A stretch of DNA of 43,509 bases from Longimicrobiales bacterium (lineage in GTDB: Bacteria > Gemmatimonadota > Gemmatimonadetes > Longimicrobiales > Gaopeijiaceae), in NCBI GenBank assembly GCA_028279425.1, contig JANQNV010000043.1:1-43509 (forward strand), written 5' to 3'. Shown here in pieces: positions 33,046 to 40,079 of the stretch. A model generated the notes under the pieces. It was given only the letters and a program-made list of their open reading frames with translations. It ran no database searches and was not told where the DNA came from. The position numbers were made by a program, and so were the translations under genes. Numbering within the stretch: the stretch's first letter is position 1; each line of letters begins with the position of its first letter.

Positions 33046-34692
33046 TCAGCGATTCTCGAAGGTGATGGGCAACGACACCCACACCGCGGTCGGCTCGTCA
33101 CGGTTGAGCGCAGGAGTGAACCTCATGCCGCCCGCGACGCGGAGCGCGGCTTCATCCAGCTGCCGATGCCCCGACGTCTCCTTGAGCTGGGTCTCGACCA
33201 CCTCACCCTCCTCGGAGATGAACATCCAGACGCTCGCCGCTCCCCCGATGCCCGCATCGCGGAGCAACGGCGGGTAGTGCTCTTCCAGCGCCGCCCCGAC
33301 TTCGGTCCGATTTGCGAGATCCGGTGCGACCGTATAAGGGGTGAGGCGCGGGCCCGTCTCGGCGGGCGCCTCGACCGCGTCTGGCTGCGCACCTCTCGAC
33401 ACCTCCGCGTCGGGCTCGGCACGGGGTGTCTGGGTCATGAAGGTGATCGGGAACGCGACCCACACGGCGACGGGCTCGTCACGATTCAAGGCCGGGGTGA
33501 ACTCGAATGTGTTCGCCACGCTCAGCGCGGCTTCATCGATGGCCGAATGCCCCGACGTCTCCTTGAGCTGGGTCTCGACCACCTCGCCTTCATCGGAGAC
33601 GTAGAACCAGATGGTGGCCATGCCGCCGATGCCGGCGTCGCGGAGCTCCGGCGGGTAGTGCTCTTCCAGCGCCACCTGAACCTCGCGCCGGTTCGTGAGG
33701 TCCGGCGCGTCCGTGTAGGGTGTGAAGGTCGGCCCATCCGAGATCGCCTCCGACCCCGCCTGCGCGGTCTCGAGCGCACTCGCGTCGTCGGTGTCGAGAT
33801 CGGTGGGCACGGGAATCATGCAGGTGGTTGCGACGAGGGCTACGCCCACGAGGGCGACCGCCGTCCCGGCGAATCCGAGCGCGCGACGGGGAAGAATCAT
33901 GGTCGAGATCCTTTGTTCGAGGTCGTGTTGGCGGAAGGAAAACGCGGCGGCGATGGGGAGCGGGCGGTTCTGCCGCACCAGGGCATGCAGGAGCATGTGT
34001 CCGTACGCCGCCGGCTCGGGCCGGCTCCGGAGCACTCGGCGATCACAGTCGATCTCGATGCCCTGTCGAAGGCCCGCCCCCAACAGCCAGGTGATTGGAT
34101 TCCACGGGGCCAGCACCCGCGTGAACTGGATGACGAAGAGCACCAACGGATCGTGCGCGCGCACGTGCTCTTCTTCGTGGCGGAGGATCCACTCGCGCTG
34201 CGCGGGTTCCAATTCGAGGACCCAGGAGGGCACGACGATGTCGGGCCGGACGAACCCCACCACGGCGGGCCCCACGTCGGACGACACACGCAGGGCGCGT
34301 CCACCCACCACCCTGCGCGGAGCCGCGCGTCGGAGCTGGTCGAGGGTGACGGCCGACACACCCAGCCAGCCGGCCATTCCGAGCGAGAGCAGGACCCACC
34401 CGGCAAGTGCGAACATCGTCAGCGACGGCCCGCCGGAGGCCGCCAGGGCCGGGGGACCGATGTCGAGGCCGCTCAGCGCGACGACCGGCCCGACCGATGG
34501 AGCCGACCCCGAGGCCGGAAGGAGCCCGACCCCGATCCAGATGGCGGGCAGCGCCAAGGAGAGGATCAGTCCCGTGAGCCATACCCAGCGCTCCCCACGG
34601 TTGCGGCGTCGAAGGAGCCGCGCGACGCCCCACGTGGCGAGGGCCACCGGGAGTCCCGCGAGCACGACATACGCCATCCACCACAGCGTCAT
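33046..34692 (-). CDS. M56 (BlaR1/MecR1-type) membrane metallopeptidase with two TonB C-terminal domains
   Basis: 548 residues from ATG at 34692, overlapping the blaI stop by four bases. The N-terminal half has membrane helices near residues 1-24, 37-57, 92-115 and 272-291. The gluzincin site RHEEEHVRAHDP is at 171-182 (HEEEH 172-176), with the third ligand probably Glu213 in GIEIDCDRRVL. The family cleaves a cognate BlaI repressor after sensing a signal. Instead of BlaR1's penicillin-binding sensor, the exported part carries two copies of a TonB C-terminal domain (about 324-418 and 450-545), each with EEHYPPxLRDAGIGG, EGEVVETQLKETSGH, DEAAL and FTPALNRDEP. A linker of about 30 residues joins them. 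A 39-bp block repeats identically between the copies, pointing to a fairly recent internal duplication. Confidence 0.87.
   Translation of the reverse strand: MTLWWMAYVVLAGLPVALATWGVARLLRRRNRGERWVWLTGLILSLALPAIWIGVGLLPASGSAPSVGPVVALSGLDIGPPALAASGGPSLTMFALAGWVLLSLGMAGWLGVSAVTLDQLRRAAPRRVVGGRALRVSSDVGPAVVGFVRPDIVVPSWVLELEPAQREWILRHEEEHVRAHDPLVLFVIQFTRVLAPWNPITWLLGAGLRQGIEIDCDRRVLRSRPEPAAYGHMLLHALVRQNRPLPIAAAFSFRQHDLEQRISTMILPRRALGFAGTAVALVGVALVATTCMIPVPTDLDTDDASALETAQAGSEAISDGPTFTPYTDAPDLTNRREVQVALEEHYPPELRDAGIGGMATIWFYVSDEGEVVETQLKETSGHSAIDEAALSVANTFEFTPALNRDEPVAVWVAFPITFMTQTPRAEPDAEVSRGAQPDAVEAPAETGPRLTPYTVAPDLANRTEVGAALEEHYPPLLRDAGIGGAASVWMFISEEGEVVETQLKETSGHRQLDEAALRVAGGMRFTPALNRDEPTAVWVSLPITFENR
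33166..33204. repeat. Direct repeat copy 1 within the duplicated TonB domain
   Basis: A 39-bp block beginning ATGCCCCGACGTCTC on the plus strand occurs identically at 33547-33585, 381 bp (127 codons) away in the same gene. It encodes the EVVETQLKETSGH segment of each TonB domain. Confidence 0.85.
33547..33585. repeat. Direct repeat copy 2 within the duplicated TonB domain
   Basis: Identical over 39 bp to 33166-33204; it belongs to the membrane-proximal TonB domain. Neighbouring sequence of the two copies is clearly related but diverged. Confidence 0.85.
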
Positions 34693-35066
34693 GGGTCGCC
34701 TCCCTCGTCGAGCTGACGGTCGAGAAGATCCCGCATGCGTTCGAGCTCCTCGCGCGTCACCCCGGGTTGGTTGACGAGGTTCAGCAACAGCGCTTCGGGA
34801 GAGCCCTGGAACAGCTTCCGGGTGACCCGGCCGAGGGCGCTGCTCCCCGCCTCCTCCCGCTCGACGACGGGTCGGTACCGATGCGCGCGTCCCTCGATCG
34901 TGCGCGATACATGCCCCTTCTCTTCCAGCAGGCGGAGCATCGTGAGCACGGTGTTGTAGGCCAACTCGTCGTCGAGGCTCGTCTGAACCTCGCTGACGGT
35001 GCATTCTCCTCGATCCCACAACACCTGCATGATGTCGAGTTCGCGCTCCGTGAAGCGGACCGTCAT
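34689..35066 (-). CDS. blaI: BlaI/MecI/CopY-family transcriptional repressor
   Basis: 125 residues. Winged-helix DNA-binding half: FTERELDIMQVLWDRGECTVSEVQTSL, then ELAYNTVLTMLRLLEEKGHVSRTIEGRAHRYRP, the family's recognition helix and wing. The C-terminal half (SALGRVTRKLFQGSPEALLLNLV) is the dimerisation part. BlaI-type repressors are cut by the partner M56 protease, which relieves repression. The gene is translationally coupled to that protease. Two matching palindromes (35094-35107 and 35138-35155) in its promoter suggest autorepression. The likely targets beyond the operon are unknown; no beta-lactamase gene is in the window. Confidence 0.93.
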   Translation of the reverse strand: MTVRFTERELDIMQVLWDRGECTVSEVQTSLDDELAYNTVLTMLRLLEEKGHVSRTIEGRAHRYRPVVEREEAGSSALGRVTRKLFQGSPEALLLNLVNQPGVTREELERMRDLLDRQLDEGGDP

Positions 35067-35093
35067 AGGATTCTCCCAGCGGTGGCGGCGACT

Positions 35094-35107
35094 ACTAAAG
35101 GCTTAGT
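35094..35107. promoter_or_regulatory. Candidate BlaI operator 1
   Basis: ACTAA-AGGC-TTAGT, a palindrome with 5-bp arms, lying between the probable -10 and the blaI start. With operator 2 it shares the core ACTA-N6-TAGT. Confidence 0.6.
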
Positions 35108-35115
35108 TGATAGAA

Positions 35116-35140
35116 TGGTGTCCCCGGACGGCGCTGTCAA
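35116..35140 (-). promoter_or_regulatory. Candidate blaI promoter
   Basis: A consensus -35 TTGACA reads on the minus strand at 35140-35135 and overlaps operator 2. At 17 bp spacing the -10 position reads CATTCT, a weak match (3 of 6). Repressor bound at operator 2 would cover the -35 box. Confidence 0.5.
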
Positions 35141-35155
35141 CTAGATTCTTAGTTG
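35138..35155. promoter_or_regulatory. Candidate BlaI operator 2
   Basis: CAACTA-GATTCT-TAGTTG, a palindrome with perfect 6-bp arms, covering the -35 box of blaI. It lies 38 bp upstream of the divergent methyltransferase start, so BlaI might also affect that gene. Centre-to-centre distance from operator 1 is 46 bp. Confidence 0.65.
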
Positions 35156-35192
35156 TACGCTTCGGCCCCGGCTCGCCACCCCCTCACCGCTC

Positions 35193-35867
35193 ATGCGCTG
35201 CATCCTCTGTGGACACCCTGGCTCGCGCCACTTCGCTGCCGTGTGGGGCCAGCGCTACCTGCGCTGTTCGCGGTGTGGGCTCACCTTCGTACATCCAGGC
35301 GATCGCCCGAATCACGAGGAAGAACGGGCGCGCTACGAAACGCACGAAAACGACCCGGACGACCCGCGCTACCGCGCCTTTCTCGACCGCCTGGCCCAAC
35401 CGCTCATGGAGCGCCTGACTCCGGGCATGGTCGGGCTGGACTACGGCTCAGGCCCCGGGCCGACGCTCTCGCGAATGCTGACGGAGCGCGGGTACCCGAC
35501 CGCGGACTACGACCCCTTCTTCGCGCCCGCGCACGACCGGCTCGAGCAGACGTTCGACTTCGTGACCTGCAGCGAAACGGTGGAGCATTTCCACCACCCG
35601 GCCCAGGAGTTCGAGCGCCTCGCCGGGATGGTGCGCCGCCCGGGGTGGCTGGCCGTGATGACCCAGCTGCTCGACGACGACGTCGACTTCATGACCTGGT
35701 GGTACATTCGCGACCCTACGCACGTGACGCTGTATCGCCACGAGACGCTGCAGTGGATCGCCCGGCACCATGGGTGGTCGCTCGAACGGCCCTCGCCCTC
35801 CGTCGCCCTGTTTCACAACCCGGTGGACCGCCGGAAGGGCCCCCGACGGGGCTCGACGACGCGGTAG
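35193..35867 (+). CDS. Zinc-ribbon class I SAM-dependent methyltransferase
   Basis: 224 residues. It opens with CILCGHPGS and later CSRCGLTF, two CxxC pairs forming a probable zinc ribbon. A methyltransferase domain follows with the SAM-binding loop GLDYGSGPGPTLSRML and motif FDFVTCSETVEHFHHPAQEFERL, then WLAVMTQLLDDD. The type is that of the methyltransferase-12 family, which acts on varied small molecules or sugars; no substrate can be named. It is divergent from blaI across the operator region and convergent with ruvA (17 bp apart). Confidence 0.82.
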   Translation: MRCILCGHPGSRHFAAVWGQRYLRCSRCGLTFVHPGDRPNHEEERARYETHENDPDDPRYRAFLDRLAQPLMERLTPGMVGLDYGSGPGPTLSRMLTERGYPTADYDPFFAPAHDRLEQTFDFVTCSETVEHFHHPAQEFERLAGMVRRPGWLAVMTQLLDDDVDFMTWWYIRDPTHVTLYRHETLQWIARHHGWSLERPSPSVALFHNPVDRRKGPRRGSTTR

Positions 35868-35884
35868 CTGCGGTCGAGTCGACG

Positions 35885-36472
35885 TCAGCGACGCTGCAGC
35901 GCCCGCCGGATCAACTCGTCGGTCGAGTCCACCTCGCCCTCCTCGAGAACCGACCGAACCGCGGCATCGGCGTCGCCGAACGAGTAGCCGAGGGCGACGA
36001 GCGCCGATACCGCCGCCTGCGCCCCCGGCCGCTCCGGCCCGATCGCCTGACCCGAGGCGACGGCCAGGTCGGCCACCTTGTCTGCGAGTTCGAGCACGAT
36101 CCGCTGCGCGGTCTTCGGCCCGACACCCGACACCTGCTTCAGCGCCGCGACGTCCTTCTCGACGAGCGCCCGGGCGAGACGGTGCGCGTCGTAGGTCGAG
36201 AGCATCGCCAGCGCCACCTTGGCGCCCACGCCGGTCGCTCCGAGGAGACGCCGGAAGAGTTCGCGCTCGTCTGCCGCGAGAAACCCGTAGAGCGCGACCG
36301 AATCCTCGCGCACCACCTGCAGGGTGCGCAGCTCGAAGGTGGCGCCCTCGGCCGGGAGGCGTCGGAAGACCGTGAGGGGCACGTCGGCCTCGTAGACGAC
36401 GCCTCCCGCCGTCTCCACCTCCACTCGCTCCGATGTCTTCCGGAGCAGAACGCCCTTGAGCCGCGAGATCAT
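35885..36472 (-). CDS. ruvA: Holliday junction DNA-binding protein RuvA
   Basis: 195 residues from ATG at 36472 (MISRLKGVLLRKTSER), the canonical RuvA N-terminus; an in-frame ATG 72 bases upstream reads into unrelated sequence. Domain I is the OB fold; domain II has two helix-hairpin-helix motifs (LLGATGVGAKVALAML and LKQVSGVGPKTAQRIVLEL); domain III (AVSALVALGYSFGDADAAVRSVL) binds RuvB. It lies 49 bp downstream of ruvC. Confidence 0.95.
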   Translation of the reverse strand: MISRLKGVLLRKTSERVEVETAGGVVYEADVPLTVFRRLPAEGATFELRTLQVVREDSVALYGFLAADERELFRRLLGATGVGAKVALAMLSTYDAHRLARALVEKDVAALKQVSGVGPKTAQRIVLELADKVADLAVASGQAIGPERPGAQAAVSALVALGYSFGDADAAVRSVLEEGEVDSTDELIRRALQRR

Positions 36473-36521
36473 GAATCCTGCCGAATGAAGAGAGGGATAC
36501 CGCCCGGCGGCGGGGACAACC

Positions 36522-37019
36522 TCACCCGGGCCGCGGCCATGCACCCATCATGCAATGACAGAGCGCCACCGCAACACCGTCGGCCGCGTCGTGTGGAGTG
36601 GGCGGCGTCTTCAGGCGCAGCTGCTGCTGGACCATCCATGCCACCTGATCCTTGGTCGCTCGACCGTGACCCACGACGGCCTTCTTGACCTCGGGCGCCG
36701 TATACTCGGCCAGAGGCACCTCGCGCAGCGATACGGCGAGCAGGATCGCTCCGCGGGCGTGACCGAGGGTGAGGGCACTGCGCACGTTCTTGCCCTGGAA
36801 GACGTCTTCCACGGCGGCGGCGTGCGGACGGTGCCGCTCCAGCAGATCGGCGACCCCTTCATACACGTCGCGGATCCGGTGCGCGAGGGGGCGCCCCGAG
36901 GCCGTGCGGATGACGCCACACTCCACCAGGCGGACCCTTCCATCGGTGCGACGCGCCACGACGCCGAAGCCCGTGACGGCGGTCCCGGGATCGATGCCGA
37001 GCACCAGGCGCTCGTGCAC
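36522..37019 (-). CDS. ruvC: Crossover junction endodeoxyribonuclease RuvC
   Basis: 165 residues from GTG at 37019. The RNase-H-like nuclease that resolves Holliday junctions as a dimer. The acidic catalytic residues are visible: Asp10 in VLGIDPGTAVTGFG, Glu71 in AAVEDVFQGKN, and Asp144/Asp147 in TPHDAADGVAVALCH. Substrate-contact motif KNVRSALTLGHARGA is intact. It begins one base after the yebC stop; yebC-ruvC-ruvA is a common order. Confidence 0.96.
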   Translation of the reverse strand: MHERLVLGIDPGTAVTGFGVVARRTDGRVRLVECGVIRTASGRPLAHRIRDVYEGVADLLERHRPHAAAVEDVFQGKNVRSALTLGHARGAILLAVSLREVPLAEYTAPEVKKAVVGHGRATKDQVAWMVQQQLRLKTPPTPHDAADGVAVALCHCMMGAWPRPG

Positions 37020-37020
37020 G

Positions 37021-37764
37021 CTACGCCCCCGCCAGGACCTCGTCGTCGATGTCGGCGTTGGTGTGCACCTTCTGCACGTCGTCCAGCTCGTCGAGGGCGT
37101 CGAGAAGCTTGAGCAGCTTCTCGGCCTCGGCGCCGCCCACGGCCATCTCGTTTTGGGGCACCATGGTGAGCTCGGCCTGCGAGAACTCGACGCCCGCCTC
37201 CTTCATGCCGTCCTGCACCTCGTGAAACGACCCCACCTCGGTCGTGACCACGTACTCGTCGTCTTCGCGCCGCACGTCCTCGGCACCCGCCATCAGGGCC
37301 GCCTCGAGGACGGCGTCTTCTTCGTAGCGTCCGGCCTCGACATAAATCATCCCCTTGCGGTCGAACTGCCACGCGACCGAACCGGAGGTGCCGAGGGATC
37401 CGTTGTTTCGTCCGAGCACGTAGCGCAGGTCGGCCACGGTGCGGTTGGGGTTGTCGGTCAGCGCCTCGATGAACAGCGCAACGCCGTTCGGGCCGTACCC
37501 CTCGTACGTGAGCTCCTCGTAGCTGACGCCCTCCAACTCCCCGGTGCCCTTCTTGATCGCCCGTTCGACGTTTTCGTTGGGCATGTTGGCCGACTTGGCC
37601 GTGTCGATCGCCAAGCGCAGCCGAGGATTGAAATCGGGGTTCCCGCCGCCGTCACGAGCCGCGACGGTGATCTCACGGATGATCTTCGTGTAGACCGCGC
37701 CCGTCTTGGCGTCGTTGGCCGCCTTCTTGCGCTTGATCTTGGACCATTTGTTGTGGCCGGCCAC
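37021..37764 (-). CDS. yebC: YebC/PmpR-family protein (TACO1-like)
   Basis: 247 residues starting MAGHNKWSKIKRKKAANDAK, the invariant N-terminus. Other family marks: NPRLRLAIDTAKSANMPNENVERAIKKGTGE, YEGYGPNGVALFIEALTDN, and GSLGTSGSVAWQFDRKG. Members have been reported as transcriptional regulators and, more recently, as ribosome-associated factors helping translation through difficult motifs. A strong ribosome-binding site (GGAGGA) lies just upstream. Confidence 0.95.
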   Translation of the reverse strand: MAGHNKWSKIKRKKAANDAKTGAVYTKIIREITVAARDGGGNPDFNPRLRLAIDTAKSANMPNENVERAIKKGTGELEGVSYEELTYEGYGPNGVALFIEALTDNPNRTVADLRYVLGRNNGSLGTSGSVAWQFDRKGMIYVEAGRYEEDAVLEAALMAGAEDVRREDDEYVVTTEVGSFHEVQDGMKEAGVEFSQAELTMVPQNEMAVGGAEAEKLLKLLDALDELDDVQKVHTNADIDDEVLAGA

Positions 37765-37817
37765 ATGTTCCTCCGAGGCTGCCGGACGTACCCGTTGCGA
37801 TGCGGGAAGCTAACACG

Positions 37818-37835
37818 CCCCGGGGGTCGCCCGGG
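37818..37835 (-). terminator. Possible terminator between the EF-G paralogue and yebC
   Basis: Minus-strand CCCGGG-CGACC-CCCGGG, six pairs with a five-base loop, followed by GCGTGTTAGCTT. It lies just beyond the EF-G-like stop; the T-rich part is weak, so read-through into yebC is possible. Confidence 0.35.
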
Positions 37836-37841
37836 AAGGGG

Positions 37842-39938
37842 TCAACTCTCCGCCGCGGCCTTCTGCTCCGCGATCACCTTCTGGGTCTCCGCCGCGGGAA
37901 CGGGTTCGTAGCCGGCGAAGCGGCGGGTGTGGTGGGCGCGCCCCTGGGTCATCGAGCGGAGCGAGTTGGCGTACTTGTACAACTCCGCTTCGGGGATCCG
38001 TGCCGTGATCGTGGCCCGGCCGTCGGCGGAGTCCATTCCGGTCACCCGCCCCCGCCGCTGATTGATGTCACCCATCACGTCACCCATGAAGTCCTCGGGC
38101 GTCGTGACCTCCACCTCCAGAATCGGCTCCAGCAGCTTGGGGCCGGCGTCGCGAGCCACATCGTGGAAGGCCATGGACCCGGCGATCTTGAAGGCGATGT
38201 CGGACGAGTCGACCGGGTGATACGAACCGTCGTACACCTCGGCCGAGAAGTCGACAACGGGGTAGCCGGCCAGCACACCCTTGGCGGCGGCCTCCTGGAT
38301 GCCGCGATCGACCGAGGGGATGTACTTGCCCGGGATCACGCCACCCTTCGTCGCGTCGACGAAGCTGTAGCCGTCGCCCCGTGCCGCCGGCGCCAGGCGC
38401 AGCGAACAGTCTCCGAACTGGCCGCGTCCACCCGTCTGCTTCTTGTACCGCGCTCGACCGTCCGCCCGCCTCGTCAACGTCTCGCGGTAGGCGATCCGCG
38501 GCTGCTCGGTCAGCACACTCACGTTGTACTTCCGCTTGAGGCGCTCCAGCTGTACGTCGAGGTGAAGCTCGCCGAGCCCGCGGGCGATGGTCTGATGCAG
38601 CTCTGCGTCGAACTCGCCGTGAAACGTCGGGTCTTCTTCGTGCAGCTTCGGGAGCACCTCGCCGAGCTTGTCTTCGTCGTTGCGGGTCTCCCCCACGATC
38701 GCCACGGCGATCTCGGGCTTCGGGAAGGCGATCGGATCGAGGCGGAGGGGGAGGTCTTTCGAGCAGAGCGTGTCGTTGGTGTGCGTATGCTTCAGCTTCG
38801 CCACGACACCGACGTCGCCCGCGTGGAGCCGCGCGACCTCGAGCCTCTCCCTACCGAGCGGGATCGAGAGGTGACCGAGCTTCTCGGCCGCCCCATCGGA
38901 GCCGTTGACGACCTCCTCACCCGAAGTGACGGAGCCTGAGAAGACCCGGAAGAACGACAACTCGCCCACGTGGGGCTCGGTGGTCGTCTTGAAGACCAGT
39001 GCGGCGAACGGTCCGTCGTCAGCGCAGTGCAGCTCCGTCACCTGGTCGATACCTCGGCGCTGAGCGATTTCGCCGCCCGTCTCACCCGGGTGCGGAAACA
39101 ACTCGACCATCTTCTTGAGGAGCGCGCGGGTGCCGTAGCACGTCTCTCCGCTCCCACAGAACAGAGGTACGAGTTCCCCGCGCGCCATCCCGCGGGCCAT
39201 GGCTTCGAGAACCTCCTCGCGGGAGAGGCGGCCGCCCTCCAGATAGTGCTCGAGGTACTTTTCGTCGATCGTGGCCAGACGCTCCTGGAGCTCCGTCTCC
39301 CAGCGGTCGAACTGCTCCTTGAGGTCGTCGGGGATCTCGGCGTGATCGTATTCGCCGGTCTTCGTCCCCTGCTTGTAGAGGTGGGCCTTTTCGGAGAACA
39401 GATTGATGATGCCGTGAAAGTCGGCCCCCTGACCGATCGGGATCTCCACCGGAATCACACTCTTCGTCAGGCGCGCGCGAACGTCGCGGTAGACCGCCTC
39501 GAAATCGGCGTTGTCGCGATCCATCATCGAGACGAAGATCATGCGCGGCAGATTCCGCTCCTCGCAGTACTCCCACACCTTCTCGGTGCCGACCTCGACT
39601 CCCGCCGTCGCGGACACGACGAGGACCGCGGCGTCGGCTACGCGTGCCGCGGCTTTCGCCTCACCCGTGAAGTCGAGATAGCCCGGGGTGTCGAGCAGGT
39701 TGATCTTGGTCCCGTTCCAATCGGTCCATGCCGGCGTCAACTGGATCGAGATGCCGTGCGCCGCCTCTTCCGGCGTATGCATCGTGAGGGCATGACCGTC
39801 TCGGGCACTCTCGTGGCGCGAGGTGACCCCCGTCACCCATGCGAGGGCGTCGACGAGGCTGGTCTTCCCCGCCCCTCCATGGCCCAGGACAGCGACGTTT
39901 CGGATGTTCTCGGTCGGGTATTCTGCGGCTGACGCCAT
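37842..39938 (-). CDS. fusA2: Elongation factor G-like translational GTPase (EF-G paralogue)
   Basis: 698 residues from ATG at 39938 with GAGGAG upstream. All EF-G domains are present: G domain, domain II (ELSFFRVFSGSVTSGEEV), III (KLHEEDPTFHGEFDAELHQTIARGLGELHLDVQLERL), IV (KQTGGRGQFGDCSLRL ... GVIPGKYIPSVDRGIQEA) and V (ILEVEVTTPEDFMGDVMGDINQRRGRVTGM). The P-loop is GHGGAGKTSL (19-28) instead of the AHIDAGKTT of canonical EF-G, which places it in the EF-G-like branch. The guanine-specificity motif NKxD reads SMMD (137-140), an unusual change. A main fusA next to rpsL and tuf is expected elsewhere. It has its own promoter candidate. Confidence 0.9.
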   Translation of the reverse strand: MASAAEYPTENIRNVAVLGHGGAGKTSLVDALAWVTGVTSRHESARDGHALTMHTPEEAAHGISIQLTPAWTDWNGTKINLLDTPGYLDFTGEAKAAARVADAAVLVVSATAGVEVGTEKVWEYCEERNLPRMIFVSMMDRDNADFEAVYRDVRARLTKSVIPVEIPIGQGADFHGIINLFSEKAHLYKQGTKTGEYDHAEIPDDLKEQFDRWETELQERLATIDEKYLEHYLEGGRLSREEVLEAMARGMARGELVPLFCGSGETCYGTRALLKKMVELFPHPGETGGEIAQRRGIDQVTELHCADDGPFAALVFKTTTEPHVGELSFFRVFSGSVTSGEEVVNGSDGAAEKLGHLSIPLGRERLEVARLHAGDVGVVAKLKHTHTNDTLCSKDLPLRLDPIAFPKPEIAVAIVGETRNDEDKLGEVLPKLHEEDPTFHGEFDAELHQTIARGLGELHLDVQLERLKRKYNVSVLTEQPRIAYRETLTRRADGRARYKKQTGGRGQFGDCSLRLAPAARGDGYSFVDATKGGVIPGKYIPSVDRGIQEAAAKGVLAGYPVVDFSAEVYDGSYHPVDSSDIAFKIAGSMAFHDVARDAGPKLLEPILEVEVTTPEDFMGDVMGDINQRRGRVTGMDSADGRATITARIPEAELYKYANSLRSMTQGRAHHTRRFAGYEPVPAAETQKVIAEQKAAAES

Positions 39939-40009
39939 GCGTTCGGAGCTCCTCACTGGGACGAGGCCGGGGGGCGGACATCGCGCCCGCGCGATAGGGA
40001 GGGGCAGCC

Positions 40010-40039
40010 AGAATAGGCGGCGGCCGGGGCATGGGTCAA
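40010..40039 (-). promoter_or_regulatory. Candidate sigma-70 promoter for the EF-G paralogue
   Basis: TTGACC (40039-40034) and TATTCT (40015-40010) on the minus strand, 18 bp apart; predicted start about 65 bp before the ATG. The rest of the 141-bp gap holds no gene. Confidence 0.5.
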
Positions 40040-40079
40040 GACACCCCACACCCCCCTCGTCCCCCCGTGCGGGCGCAGC

